Source: a virus
Strand: one strand, 5' to 3'
Virus record (IMG/VR): IMGVR_UViG_3300042555_002918
Location: 1-64,000 of that record
Length of the DNA: 64,000 nucleotides
Positions 17,184-25,623 of this stretch are shown here, piece by piece; the stretch's first letter is position 1; the number at the start of each line of letters is the position of its first letter. Both the position numbers and the translations under genes were made by a program. Under the pieces are notes generated by a model. The model made no database searches, was not told the DNA's origin, and saw only the letters and a list, made by a program, of their open reading frames with translations.

Positions 17184-17759
17184 ATGACTTGTGTAGTTGG
17201 ACTCATTACAGACTCAGGATTGATGTTTGGGGCTGATTCTTTGGTAACTACGGAGTCGGGCTCCAAGATAACCCTCCTCGATAAGAAAGTCTTTGTTAAG
17301 AACAACATGATCTTTGGATTTTGCGGAGACCTGCGCTTTGGTCAGCTGATAAAGCATCGATTCAACCCTCCCTCTCCTGGGCGCAATAAAGACATTGAAC
17401 TGTTCATACATACCAAATTCATTCCCGACCTTCAGAAATTCTTCATGGACTTGGGGTTCTCAAAATTAGAGCCAGGCTCCTTTGACTTGATGGTTGGGGT
17501 GCATCGAAGCATCTTTACTGTCTCAGATGACCTAGCTGTAGTTGAGACCCCAGCTAGGTATCAGGCGATAGGCAGCGGGGCCGACTACGCTCTCGGGGTT
17601 ATGTACGCCACGAAGTCAATTTCAAGCCCAACCCAGCGGATAACTCTTGCCCTTGAAGCTTCAAGTCAGTTTTGCCAGACGGTATCAAAGCCGTTCAATT
17701 TTGAGTTTTTGCCGTCATCAACAAAGCGACAGGTCAGCCCCAGAAGGGGTAAGCGGTAA
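17184..17759 (+). CDS. Proteasome/HslV-like N-terminal-nucleophile peptidase
   Basis: After removal of Met the 190-residue chain starts T1-C-V-V-G, with D17 in FGADS and K33 in LLDKK. This is exactly the T1/D17/K33 catalytic triad of 20S beta subunits and HslV. A later YQAIGSGADYALGVMYA matches the conserved GSG-A segment near S129. The fold normally forms rings that degrade or process protein in a chamber. No unfoldase gene is adjacent, so it may act alone or with a host ATPase. Possible roles are host protein degradation or virion maturation. Confidence 0.82.
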   Translation: MTCVVGLITDSGLMFGADSLVTTESGSKITLLDKKVFVKNNMIFGFCGDLRFGQLIKHRFNPPSPGRNKDIELFIHTKFIPDLQKFFMDLGFSKLEPGSFDLMVGVHRSIFTVSDDLAVVETPARYQAIGSGADYALGVMYATKSISSPTQRITLALEASSQFCQTVSKPFNFEFLPSSTKRQVSPRRGKR

Positions 17760-17821
17760 TCTGCCCTGCAGTACACCAGCAATCGCAAACTCCTGTCATC
17801 CTGTCCATAAACATCAACCTG

Positions 17822-17836
17822 TCACATAATGTGTGA
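17822..17836. promoter_or_regulatory. Palindrome upstream of the PEBP gene
   Basis: TCACATAATGTGTGA (TCACA-5-TGTGA) lies in the 259-nt gap before the PEBP gene. It is followed by TTTGACG and TACTAT, which may form promoter elements. A hairpin-prone segment (TGCCAATGCT and AGCATGAAGGCA, about 17937-17963) is in the predicted leader. The regulator is unknown. Confidence 0.35.
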
Positions 17837-18018
17837 AACTCAAAATGATTGAAGTTTGACGTTTTCACATACTATTTTGCGTACCCAGAGTTTAAATAAC
17901 AATACTTCATTAAGACACACCTATTTCGCGTCGACTGCCAATGCTGTGCGGAGCATGAAGGCAATCGTTTAGGTCAGTGAAGGCTACTCCGGGGTCTTTA
18001 CGTTATTTGGGAGAGACT

Positions 18019-18636
18019 ATGAAAATAAGACACACACTTTCTTTGCTTGGGGCCGTGCTTACAATTGCAACCTCAGCTTTTGGTGCACCACAGAAGCTCT
18101 CTGTTACGACTTCAAGCTTTCCAAAGGGAGGAACCATTCCGAGCGCTTTTACGTGCCAGGGCATGGATATCAGCCCTCAACTATCATGGACTAAAGTTCC
18201 ACCAAAAACAAAATCATTTGCTGTGGTCTTATCTGATCCCGATGCTCCAGGCGGGACCTTTTATCATTGGGGAGTCTATAACATTCCATCGACCGTCACC
18301 TCCTTTATCGAGAATGTTGCCGTAGTAGGCGCTCAGCAGGCTACTAACGACTTCCGATACAAGGGATACAACGGGCCATGCCCACCCAGCGGAAAGGCCC
18401 ATAGGTACATCTTTACAGTGTATGCGCTATCTAAAGCTTCTATTAAAGCTACATCTGCAGGGGCGCTTCTGAAGAACCTTACAAAGGGCAGTTTAAAGAA
18501 GTTTGTGCTAGCGTCAGGAACAGTAAATGGCAAGTATAAGCTTCAGGCATCCGAAGAAGAGCAATGCTACGACAACGGAGGTACTTGGTCCTGTAGCACC
18601 TTTGGCGAACAAACATCATGCACCTGTCGCTTGTAA
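18019..18636 (+). CDS. Secreted PEBP/YbhB-family protein with Cys-rich tail
   Basis: The chosen ATG follows GGGAGAG and begins a typical signal peptide (MKIRHTLSLLGAVLTIATSA then FGA). The mature part has the bacterial PEBP signatures LSDPDAPGGTFYHW and GYNGPCPPSGKAHRY. An added C-terminal tail with four Cys (CYDNGGTWSC and SCTC) is not part of the family core and may form disulfides. Bacterial YbhB-type proteins are poorly understood ligand-binding proteins. Export in the infected host is inferred from the signal peptide. Confidence 0.88.
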   Translation: MKIRHTLSLLGAVLTIATSAFGAPQKLSVTTSSFPKGGTIPSAFTCQGMDISPQLSWTKVPPKTKSFAVVLSDPDAPGGTFYHWGVYNIPSTVTSFIENVAVVGAQQATNDFRYKGYNGPCPPSGKAHRYIFTVYALSKASIKATSAGALLKNLTKGSLKKFVLASGTVNGKYKLQASEEEQCYDNGGTWSCSTFGEQTSCTCRL

Positions 18637-18652
18637 TCAAACAGTAAACATG

Positions 18653-18680
18653 AAAAAGGCACCTCAAGGGGTGCCTTTTT
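18653..18680. terminator. Bidirectional terminator between convergent PEBP and tube genes
   Basis: An 11-bp perfect inverted repeat (18653-18663 with 18670-18680; core AAGGCACC/GGTGCCTT) is flanked by A and T runs, so it can end transcription from both sides. Confidence 0.93.
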
Positions 18681-18699
18681 CAATTATGCAAGGGGCCGA

Positions 18700-19257
18700 T
18701 TACGTTCGAACCGTAGCTTGAGGGGCTACCGAGTCAACCGCAAAGGTTACCTGGAATCGCTCAATTTGATTCGAAGCCTCCCATCCAAGGGTGATCTCCG
18801 ATACGTTAGTTGGGAAGATTCCCATACATTTCCAGGTCTTAATTAACGACTCATCCTGACCATATTGATGAATCATCGCCTGAGACTTGTATTGCGAAGG
18901 ACGGCTAGTGAACCCGCTATTTCGAACGTTATCGACGGGCTCGTTCAAAGCAGCAAGCCACGCAATGAACGCATCATAGACGGCGAAATCCTCATCATTG
19001 ATCACTTCGATTGTCCAGGGCGAGTATGTTCTGTTTCCGGAGAAGTTCACCGAACGTCCCTGAAAGAATACCGGTATTGCATCTACCGTTGAGGCTGGGA
19101 TCTGGGTAGCCGTAGCCTTAACCGGCACATCTCGTGAGAAGTTTGAGCCTGATGAGTTGATGAGCGATATAGGGAGAGACATCTCAACTTGAAAGAGATG
19201 AGGTCGTGCGCCGCCGTAGCGCATGGTCTCTGTAAATTCGTCGATTTTAAATGTCAT
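18700..19257 (-). CDS. 19: Tail tube protein, T4 gp19 family
   Basis: The 185-residue product has tube features: MTFKIDEFTETMRYGGARPHLFQVEM at the start, VPVKATATQIPASTV, FQGRSVNFSGNRTYSPWTIEVINDEDF and GIFPTNVSEITLGWE. It polymerises into the inner tail tube in T4-like phages. It is directly downstream of the sheath gene in the same direction, matching the T4 order 18-19. A hairpin in the 78-nt gap and its own late promoter suggest independent expression. Confidence 0.92.
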   Translation of the reverse strand: MTFKIDEFTETMRYGGARPHLFQVEMSLPISLINSSGSNFSRDVPVKATATQIPASTVDAIPVFFQGRSVNFSGNRTYSPWTIEVINDEDFAVYDAFIAWLAALNEPVDNVRNSGFTSRPSQYKSQAMIHQYGQDESLIKTWKCMGIFPTNVSEITLGWEASNQIERFQVTFAVDSVAPQATVRT

Positions 19258-19292
19258 ATCTTGATATCGAGAAAAAGCTATGTCCTAGCGTA

Positions 19293-19300
19293 TATTTATG
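19293..19300 (-). promoter_or_regulatory. Late promoter (CATAAATA) for the tail tube gene
   Basis: CATAAATA on the minus strand lies 35 nt before the tube start, between a hairpin and the gene, allowing the tube to be expressed in excess of the sheath. Confidence 0.7.
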
Positions 19301-19305
19301 TTTTA

Positions 19306-19331
19306 CGAAGGGAGGCTCTCGCCCCCCTTCG
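19306..19331 (-). terminator. Hairpin between sheath and tube genes
   Basis: CGAAGGG (19306-19312) pairs with CCCTTCG (19325-19331), and GGC/GCC extends the stem past one mismatch, with a TCTC loop. No T run follows on the minus strand, so it may stabilise the sheath mRNA end rather than terminate strongly. Confidence 0.5.
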
Positions 19332-19335
19332 CTTA

Positions 19336-21243
19336 TTAGAATTTACCTACGACCTCGTTAAATGCGACACCGGAGCGTGTTGCTACAAAATTGAGGGTGA
19401 TAAAGTTAATGGATTTGGCAGGCTTGACGTATATGTCACCTACAAACTCATTGCGATCCACCACCTCAGCCGTATTGTTTGTGCCATCACAAACCACCTT
19501 CGAATCATAGATACCACGCCGCGCCTGAACGTTCTTCAGGAACGGCTCTACCTGGTTCTTGAAGTTATTACGAGTAACCTCATCGTTGATCTCATGTATG
19601 AGAGTCTTAGCAATAATCGAAATCGACTTTCTAAGAACGATAAAGAGACGTCGCACATTGATTCGGTCAAATGCCGATGGTCGAGCAAGGAGAGTCTTGT
19701 CACCAATCCAAACTGGGCCACTTCCCGCTTGAGAAACAACAAAGTTAATTCCAGCCAGGTACAGATCATCTCGGGCCGCCTTGCGTGGATTCCACGCAAG
19801 CTTTACGACCTCACGAAGAATACCTCTGTTATAACCAGCTGGAGACACCCATGGGTGACTTTGGGTATCGGCTCTGGCAACAATACCACCAAGATCCCCG
19901 TTATCTGGAATCCAGACGAACGTATCGCGGTACTTATCGTAGATGTTAAGCCAGTTGGATGACATCACTCCATACGAGGTTGAAGTCAGTGTATTTCGGA
20001 ACTCAATTACGTTTGAGGCCTCTCGTCCTACGGCAGCTACCACGTCATCTTTTTCTGGGGACACTAGGGCAATACAGTCCTGACGACTTTCAGCAATACC
20101 CAGCACATGAAGAGCAACCGCAGTTGAGGCTTCACCACAAAGTAGAAGAGCCACATCTACAGACTCAGTATCGGCAAACAAATCATACCCAAGGTTGCGA
20201 GATGCGTCGATGTCAGAGCCAGTATTGGCATCCTCCCCGCCACTTAACCTTACCGTTGTAGGCTTGTATACCTGAGTAAACGCAGTTCCCGACGAGGAAT
20301 TGCCCCAGTTAAGGCCAGCTGGCAGATGGTCCGTCCAGTAAACATAAGCGCTGTTACGGTTGAGCTTGTTTACGTAGTAGTTTGACGTACCGTCCTCATC
20401 CATTGCATCCGACGCCTTGGACATAAACGCATGGCGCTCAAGCACCGTACCTGGAATATTAGTAAATTCCCCACCACGGTCGATAACCACAACATGTACC
20501 TGGTCGTGAGAGCCACCTTTGTTCAGAACATACTCCGAAGTTCCGGGAGCTACACCAATTGCATCTGCAAACTCCCATTTGGCAACAAGAGTGGAGCTAT
20601 TAAGAGACGGAGAGAATGGTCGGTCCACAACAAGACTAGTATCGTCTTCAACAGCGACTACCTTTCTCTCTTGACCGCTTGTAAGGTCCTTGAGAATGGT
20701 ACCAACGGTTACTCTGGATGTGAACTCACACTCCTCGCTTCCCGATACTGCAGTGCCCGATGACGAAACTGTGCCTTCCAACGTTTGACTAAATGCGGCG
20801 GACGAAGGGCAAATTGAAACCTCAATCGAGTTTCCAAGGGCACCAGGGCATCTTGCGGCAAATGGACCAACATCAGAGAGTCCGTTTGAAAAATCAGACT
20901 CATAGTGAGCATCGTTCTTAATAAGAACGCCAACTCCCTGGTTTCCAGTACCTGTACCATCTTCTGCAGTCGCATTTAAAGCACCATTACCCGCAGCGCG
21001 AACTACTCGAAGAGCATCTGCATAGGATAGGAACCGAGCTGCAGTAAAAAATGAGGTAGCTGTGTCAAGGTTTGGTTTACCAAACCGTTTAACGAGATCA
21101 CCTTCATTTGAAATTGTGATAATTTCGTCTAAAGGTCCCCATTGAAACACGCCACAAAAAGCTCCAACCGTCGTATTGACGCCTGGAACATAGCTTGAGA
21201 GGTCAACCTCTCGTGTGATAACACCTGGTGAAATTTGCGTCAT
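19336..21243 (-). CDS. 18: Tail sheath protein, T4 gp18 family
   Basis: This 635-residue protein begins MTQISPGVITREVDLS and continues GVNTTVGAFCGVFQWGP and LVKRFGKPN, the standard opening of contractile sheath proteins. The C-terminal domain includes NVQARRGIYDSKVVCDGTNNT and KPAKSINFITLNFV, the conserved strands that link neighbouring subunits. It forms the contractile outer tail. A late promoter lies just upstream and an AAGGGA ribosome binding site precedes the ATG. Confidence 0.97.
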   Translation of the reverse strand: MTQISPGVITREVDLSSYVPGVNTTVGAFCGVFQWGPLDEIITISNEGDLVKRFGKPNLDTATSFFTAARFLSYADALRVVRAAGNGALNATAEDGTGTGNQGVGVLIKNDAHYESDFSNGLSDVGPFAARCPGALGNSIEVSICPSSAAFSQTLEGTVSSSGTAVSGSEECEFTSRVTVGTILKDLTSGQERKVVAVEDDTSLVVDRPFSPSLNSSTLVAKWEFADAIGVAPGTSEYVLNKGGSHDQVHVVVIDRGGEFTNIPGTVLERHAFMSKASDAMDEDGTSNYYVNKLNRNSAYVYWTDHLPAGLNWGNSSSGTAFTQVYKPTTVRLSGGEDANTGSDIDASRNLGYDLFADTESVDVALLLCGEASTAVALHVLGIAESRQDCIALVSPEKDDVVAAVGREASNVIEFRNTLTSTSYGVMSSNWLNIYDKYRDTFVWIPDNGDLGGIVARADTQSHPWVSPAGYNRGILREVVKLAWNPRKAARDDLYLAGINFVVSQAGSGPVWIGDKTLLARPSAFDRINVRRLFIVLRKSISIIAKTLIHEINDEVTRNNFKNQVEPFLKNVQARRGIYDSKVVCDGTNNTAEVVDRNEFVGDIYVKPAKSINFITLNFVATRSGVAFNEVVGKF

Positions 21244-21281
21244 TGTACTAATCCCTTGTTATTTGGATTCGCTGATACGTC

Positions 21282-21289
21282 TATTTATT
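21282..21289 (-). promoter_or_regulatory. Late promoter (AATAAATA) for the sheath gene
   Basis: AATAAATA on the minus strand lies 38 nt before the sheath ATG, leaving a leader with an AAGGGA ribosome binding site. Confidence 0.75.
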
Positions 21290-21384
21290 GTGCATTAGAC
21301 GACCCCAAAGGGTTATAGCTCGCCCTTACCAGCGAATATTCATATCGAGATTCGATAATCCAACGTTAATAAGAAGGATCAGGA

Positions 21385-22998
21385 TTAGCTCATCTTCTTC
21401 CAGAGCAGCCCATGAGCTTCAAACTGCTCAACTCCGTTGAGTTTTTGCATGAAATTCAATATTTGATAGGTCTCTGCCTTTGCTCGGACGCTTTCCTCAC
21501 TGAGGGTTGCGTTATCTAAGATAAGCTTGAACTCGCGAAGAGTATGCAGCCAACCGAAAAGCATCAGAGCAGTAACAAGGTCGTCATTGTTGCCTTCTTC
21601 AGCAGCATAGACGGCCCCCTGTCTGGAGTAGCTTTCGAGCTCGTCAATTGTCGCTCGGTCGTTTAGAATCAGTAGGTCATTCTCTATAAGTCGCTTGAGC
21701 TCAGTGCAACCTAACAGTTTTACTGGTAGCGTTGTCTTTCCCCCAAATCTCCCCTTCCCATTTCGACCGAGTAAGACCTTATGCTGTTCCTTACCTTTGA
21801 TCTTTTCCAGTGTAAGTAGATTCTTGTAATCCGCAGCATACAGCCCTTCCGCCACTAATGGGCCAGTTGAAGCATCCTCAATGAAAACCATCGCCTGATT
21901 ATAAAGGTCGGCGATTTGCTTAATGAACAATGCTAACTCATGGGGCTTAATCTTGTTGTCGCGATACGACGCAACCTGCCGAAATATCTTCTCGGAAACG
22001 TCTAGTACTTGAATTGCTGAATAGTCGAGCCCAACCCCCTCGCCACAATCGCAGATCATGACGTACTGTTTACCGTCTTCCGGCTGTTTATAAATGTTAA
22101 GCGGAACGGTTGTGAGTGGCTTTTGAGCTACAAGAGCCATAAGCTTGTCTGGGTGAATGAGGGTTTGAGTCGAGCCCACGAAGGAATTGAGGTGCTCCTG
22201 CCTGAACATGTCATAGCCGAGCTCTTTTATCTGAGCGTCCACCCACTCTTTGGTATCTCGCGCCGGATCTGCCCTGTAATCAGCTTTGATTAAGTGCCAG
22301 TTATTTCCAGCCTCAGCTTCCTGGACAAGTTTGTAGAAGTGGTTCTTTCCTTGAGGAGTAGACGTAACAAACAGTTTTGTCTCAGTACCGGCTGCTATAG
22401 TCGGAATAATTGATGCCTTAAACTTCTCTGCCACGGTTCTCTTTACAGCAGCAAATTCGTCAAGGAATACAATAGAGAAAGATCTACCTCGACCGGCGTT
22501 AATCGTAGTGGCTGATACTTGCACTGATGAGCCGTTCTCCAGCTTAATAGACTTAACGTTCCACTTACTAAACCCGTGCTTTAACCAATGCGGAAGGTTT
22601 TCGTATCCAAGCTTTAGACGATCATGAATTTCGATTGCAGTTTCTTGCTTGTCAGCAAGAACTCCGACTGAGACGTTGGAGTGGAAGTTAATGAACCATC
22701 CGATGAACGCGGCAGTGCAACTAGTCTTTCCAATCTGCCTCGAACATAGCATTGCAATCATTCGATGTTCGACGTAGGCCTTAATTGCCTCTTTCTGGAA
22801 CGACCTTAATGGAAATAGGATCAGTCCTCTATCCGGATGAGTGATTTTCCAGTACTTCTCAATAAAGTAGATAGGGTCTTGTGCACACTTGATCCACTCT
22901 TCCTTCTGCTCATCCGTGTACGGAGGAATGTGCCCAGCTTTTCTGAGCCCGGGTCCTTCCCAGTCAATAACCTCTTCTAGGTCTTTCCTATTTGACAT
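21385..22998 (-). CDS. 17: Terminase large subunit, T4 gp17 family
   Basis: The 537-residue packaging motor has an ATPase domain with a Walker A-type CSRQIGKT (85-92), Walker B SIVFLDE (175-181) and coupling motif VTSTPQGK (211-218). The C-terminal RNase H-fold nuclease has acidic residues D317 (ICDCGEG), E374/D375 (FIEDAS) and D471/D472 (NNDDLVTA). It cuts concatemers and pumps DNA into proheads. It overlaps the small subunit gene by 11 nt. Confidence 0.97.
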   Translation of the reverse strand: MSNRKDLEEVIDWEGPGLRKAGHIPPYTDEQKEEWIKCAQDPIYFIEKYWKITHPDRGLILFPLRSFQKEAIKAYVEHRMIAMLCSRQIGKTSCTAAFIGWFINFHSNVSVGVLADKQETAIEIHDRLKLGYENLPHWLKHGFSKWNVKSIKLENGSSVQVSATTINAGRGRSFSIVFLDEFAAVKRTVAEKFKASIIPTIAAGTETKLFVTSTPQGKNHFYKLVQEAEAGNNWHLIKADYRADPARDTKEWVDAQIKELGYDMFRQEHLNSFVGSTQTLIHPDKLMALVAQKPLTTVPLNIYKQPEDGKQYVMICDCGEGVGLDYSAIQVLDVSEKIFRQVASYRDNKIKPHELALFIKQIADLYNQAMVFIEDASTGPLVAEGLYAADYKNLLTLEKIKGKEQHKVLLGRNGKGRFGGKTTLPVKLLGCTELKRLIENDLLILNDRATIDELESYSRQGAVYAAEEGNNDDLVTALMLFGWLHTLREFKLILDNATLSEESVRAKAETYQILNFMQKLNGVEQFEAHGLLWKKMS

Positions 22999-23467
22999 TC
23001 TTTGCCTTCTTCACCTGCGAAGCAATGAAGTCGCCGAACTGAGCGGAGGTCACGTTGAGGTGTAGGTGATTACTTCGAGATCCTCCACGGGTCTCCTCTT
23101 TTGCTTTGGAAGCGGGACCACCTTCGAGGGCAGCAAGCATGTTTGCTCCCTCAATTCGTGTTTTGGCCAGAGTTGCGGCGCACTGAAATAGGAAGCCTTG
23201 CTGTGAGGCCGGGGCCAATTCTTTTAAATCATCAAGGAGCCCTTTCAAGGTAGTGAGCGTATCCTTAATATGATCCACTGCGGCTTTCCGATTCTCATCA
23301 TTAAGAGTTATTACTTGCTCTTCGGCTATACGAGGACTGTGCCCCTCGACTTCCGGAATGACTACGGCGGAATCAGCCCCATTGTCATCAGTCCTGGCAA
23401 TTGCGGGCTTTGCAAGAGCCTCAACAACTGATGGCTCAGGCTTATAATCGTTATTCTGTTCACTCAT
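22988..23467 (-). CDS. 16: Terminase small subunit, gp16-like
   Basis: The 159-residue product has an acidic disordered N-terminus, a central coiled-coil region (AAVDHIKDTLTTLKGLLDDL and AATLAKTRIEGANMLAAL) and a basic C-terminus. T4 gp16 has the same length and central oligomerisation coiled coils. The overlap with the large terminase gene is the T4 arrangement. The call rests mainly on position and architecture. Confidence 0.8.
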   Translation of the reverse strand: MSEQNNDYKPEPSVVEALAKPAIARTDDNGADSAVVIPEVEGHSPRIAEEQVITLNDENRKAAVDHIKDTLTTLKGLLDDLKELAPASQQGFLFQCAATLAKTRIEGANMLAALEGGPASKAKEETRGGSRSNHLHLNVTSAQFGDFIASQVKKAKNVK

Positions 23468-23497
23468 ATGGATTCACTCGGTTTGAGTTATATCGAG

Positions 23498-23505
23498 TAT
23501 TTATG
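23498..23505 (-). promoter_or_regulatory. Late promoter (CATAAATA) for the terminase genes
   Basis: CATAAATA on the minus strand lies about 30 nt before the small terminase ATG. Confidence 0.65.
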
Positions 23506-23547
23506 ACCAAACTATTGGCCACATTTTGAGGCGACGGGCGGAAGGGA

Positions 23548-23892
23548 CTACCCGTTCTTTTTCTGCTTGGCCAAAAGCTCCGCACGCTTACGCTCTCGCT
23601 CGGCCTTCCAGGCAGCATCCGGGTCATTTTGAACGGCAGTGGACTGAGCGCGGTCGGTGCTAGGAGTCTCGACTACGTCAGGGGCAGAATCCTTCAATCG
23701 GCTGTATGCGGCATTTATCCTTTTCATGAGTTCTGGATTGCCAGTGGGTGAGTCTGGATGATGAGTCTTTGCTGCTTTGTAGTAGGCAACCTTAAGCTGC
23801 TCCGGCGAATAGCCAATTTTAAGGCCAAGCAGGGACCTTGCCTCGTCGTCGTCGAGAGACTGCTCAAGTAGAAATTCATCAAACGTCAACAT
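23548..23892 (-). CDS. J-domain protein with capsid-targeting-like N-terminus
   Basis: The 114-residue protein opens with MLTFDEFLLEQ, close to the T4 internal-protein tag MKTYQEFIAE and ending in a gp21-type L-x-E site. It is followed by a J-domain (DEARSLLGLKIGYSPEQLKVAYYKAAKTHHPD, with the HPD motif that stimulates DnaK) and a charged C-terminal helix. I infer packaging in the head, removal of the tag and delivery into the host, where it could redirect DnaK. TATAAATA lies only 6 nt before the ATG. Confidence 0.75.
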   Translation of the reverse strand: MLTFDEFLLEQSLDDDEARSLLGLKIGYSPEQLKVAYYKAAKTHHPDSPTGNPELMKRINAAYSRLKDSAPDVVETPSTDRAQSTAVQNDPDAAWKAERERKRAELLAKQKKNG

Positions 23893-23898
23893 GCCCTC

Positions 23899-23906
23899 TA
23901 TTTATA
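23899..23906 (-). promoter_or_regulatory. Late promoter TATAAATA, 6 nt before ATG 23892
   Basis: A perfect T4 late -10 element. Expected initiation 6-7 nt downstream falls on or next to the start codon, giving a leaderless or nearly leaderless mRNA. Confidence 0.8.
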
Positions 23907-24048
23907 GGACCTGGATATCGCATCGGCGGGGATGTGAACCCTAATTAAAACCAGGCACCCAGGGGCATCTACCCCCACAATTTGGCACAAATTCATCCGC
24001 CTTCAATAACTGCCTGAAATCACTAGCGACAAAACATCAAGAAAACTG

Positions 24049-24079
24049 TTTGAAGGCGGAACCGGCGCTATGGTAGAAT
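24049..24079 (+). promoter_or_regulatory. Probable early promoter, TTTGAAGGCGGA box with TAGAAT
   Basis: TTTGAA (24049-24054) is followed after 19 nt by TAGAAT (24074-24079). The box is one of a repeated family in this window. An inverted copy (TCCGCCTTCAA) lies about 40 nt upstream at 23999-24009. Confidence 0.55.
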
Positions 24080-24108
24080 AAGGTGACGGTTGATTAAGAG
24101 AGGTGTGT

Positions 24109-24681
24109 ATGAAAGGTTGCAGGCCACTTACAGAGACTGAGAAAACTCAGGTTTTAAATTCCATCAGCGGTCGCCATCAGCTTCGCGATAAGCTAATTGT
24201 CACTTTTGGTATCTATGCCGGATTTCGAATCTCCGAGATCTTGTCTCTTCGGGTCAAAGACGTATTCCAGAATGGAGTTGTCCCCAACCACGTCACGGTA
24301 CAGCGACGGAACGTCAAAGGTCGGCGTGAGGGACGAACGGTTGTAATGCATCAGATGATAAAGGATGCGGTTATTCAGTACCTCCTTGCTAACCTGGGGT
24401 TATCCTCAGACTCTCCACTGTTTCTGAATCAGGGCGGCAAAAAGGCTATTAGCCGACAGCAAGCTTGGAACATTGTTGAAAGTGCTTTTAGTGCATGTGG
24501 ATTAACGGGAACTCTGGGTACCCACTCTCTACGAAAGACTTTTGCCCTCAATGCATATCAGAAGTCCGGACACTGCCTACTCAAGACGAAAAAGGCTTTG
24601 GGGCACACCGATATTCGAACTACCGAGAAATACTTAAGTTTTGCTGAAAGTGAGGTCGAAGACCTTATTCTCAGTGCGTGA
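24109..24681 (+). CDS. Tyrosine recombinase, catalytic domain only
   Basis: I start at ATG 24109, which has AGAGAGG six bases upstream. The 190-residue protein contains the tyrosine recombinase catalytic residues: R40 (GFRISE), H139-x-x-R142 (THSLRK), H166 (LGHTD) and Y175 (TEKYLSF). The N-terminal core-binding domain of phage integrases is absent, so it resembles short XerC/D-like or solo-domain recombinases. It could resolve genome concatemers, invert a segment or integrate. No matching att core is evident. Confidence 0.88.
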   Translation: MKGCRPLTETEKTQVLNSISGRHQLRDKLIVTFGIYAGFRISEILSLRVKDVFQNGVVPNHVTVQRRNVKGRREGRTVVMHQMIKDAVIQYLLANLGLSSDSPLFLNQGGKKAISRQQAWNIVESAFSACGLTGTLGTHSLRKTFALNAYQKSGHCLLKTKKALGHTDIRTTEKYLSFAESEVEDLILSA

Positions 24682-24732
24682 ACGTCCATTAAGTTTGAAC
24701 AATTCAGTGCCAAAATGGCAGGTCGCCTTCCT

Positions 24733-24740
24733 AATAAATA
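24733..24740 (+). promoter_or_regulatory. Late promoter AATAAATA, 6 nt before ATG 24747
   Basis: AATAAATA followed by CGGGGG and ATG. Same short spacing as the minus-strand internal-protein genes. Confidence 0.7.
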
Positions 24741-24746
24741 CGGGGG

Positions 24747-25619
24747 ATGAAGACCTACCTGGAGTTTATCAGTGAGTCAATTATCGACCCCCATCATGAT
24801 GGGTTAGCTCCGGCTGTGTTTGAGAGCGATCACCCTGCCCGTCTGAAGCCTATGGTACGGTCTCAAATTGAACGCGGGATTGACCACATCAACACCCATG
24901 CCGGAGTTAGGGTCCAGGATTACAGATTGATAGGGAGCATTTTAACTCATCGATACTCGGACGATTCGGACCTAGACATAAACGTACTTATCGACGGGAG
25001 TCTTGACCAGGCAGTAAAGGTCGCCTCTCAGATCAGCGGACAGCCAATACCGGGCTCCCCCTATGTCGTCAACTTTCATGTTCTTAATCACAGGGACATT
25101 TGGGATGCTGCAAATAGGGATGCGGACGGAGTGTTTGACGTTGAAAAGAATCGATTCGAGAGGGTACCAAAAGACCTCCCGTTTGATGTTACTCTCTACT
25201 GGAAAGATTTCTCTCGCGTCGCTAGCACAATTGAAAGCTTGTCAAAGAGGCTAAAAGAACTAACTCTCGACTATGATTCACTAAGAAAGGCAGGCCCAGA
25301 CGAGCTAAAGCATCTTCGAACTCTAACTATAGAGAAACTACGTACACTCAAAAAGACAGCAGTGTCACTGGTGGACATATACAAAATCATCAAGAACTAC
25401 CGTAACAAGGTTTTTGCACATGAGCTCACCCAAAGTGACATCATCAGGTACGGAGATAAAAATCGGATGCCTGCAAATGTCATCTACAAGCTGCTTGAGA
25501 AGTACCACTACATGAAACTTCTCGACAAAATCTCAAATATAATTGGACACGACGGCTCCCTGTCGGCTTCCGAAGTCAGGGAGCTTCAAGACATCTTCCG
25601 ACCAACGCACCCTAAATAA
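24747..25619 (+). CDS. Nucleotidyltransferase-fold protein with capsid-targeting N-terminus
   Basis: The first ten residues, MKTYLEFISE, differ from the T4 IPIII capsid targeting sequence MKTYQEFIAE at only two positions and end in the I-x-E cleavage motif. The following domain has the NTase signature IGSILTHRYSDDSDLDINVLI (about residues 62-83): a GS pair and a DxD-type metal site. A helical C-terminal half (from about 150) may be a partner or effector domain. Substrates of this superfamily range from tRNA to proteins and cyclic nucleotides and cannot be read from sequence. Injection into the host is inferred from the tag. Confidence 0.75.
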   Translation: MKTYLEFISESIIDPHHDGLAPAVFESDHPARLKPMVRSQIERGIDHINTHAGVRVQDYRLIGSILTHRYSDDSDLDINVLIDGSLDQAVKVASQISGQPIPGSPYVVNFHVLNHRDIWDAANRDADGVFDVEKNRFERVPKDLPFDVTLYWKDFSRVASTIESLSKRLKELTLDYDSLRKAGPDELKHLRTLTIEKLRTLKKTAVSLVDIYKIIKNYRNKVFAHELTQSDIIRYGDKNRMPANVIYKLLEKYHYMKLLDKISNIIGHDGSLSASEVRELQDIFRPTHPK

Positions 25620-25623
25620 CAAT

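Noticed and set aside
23999-24061. Inverted TCCGCCTTCAA / TTGAAGGCGGA pair as integrase attachment site
   Set aside because: The same element occurs before many unrelated genes, so it is more likely a promoter or operator.
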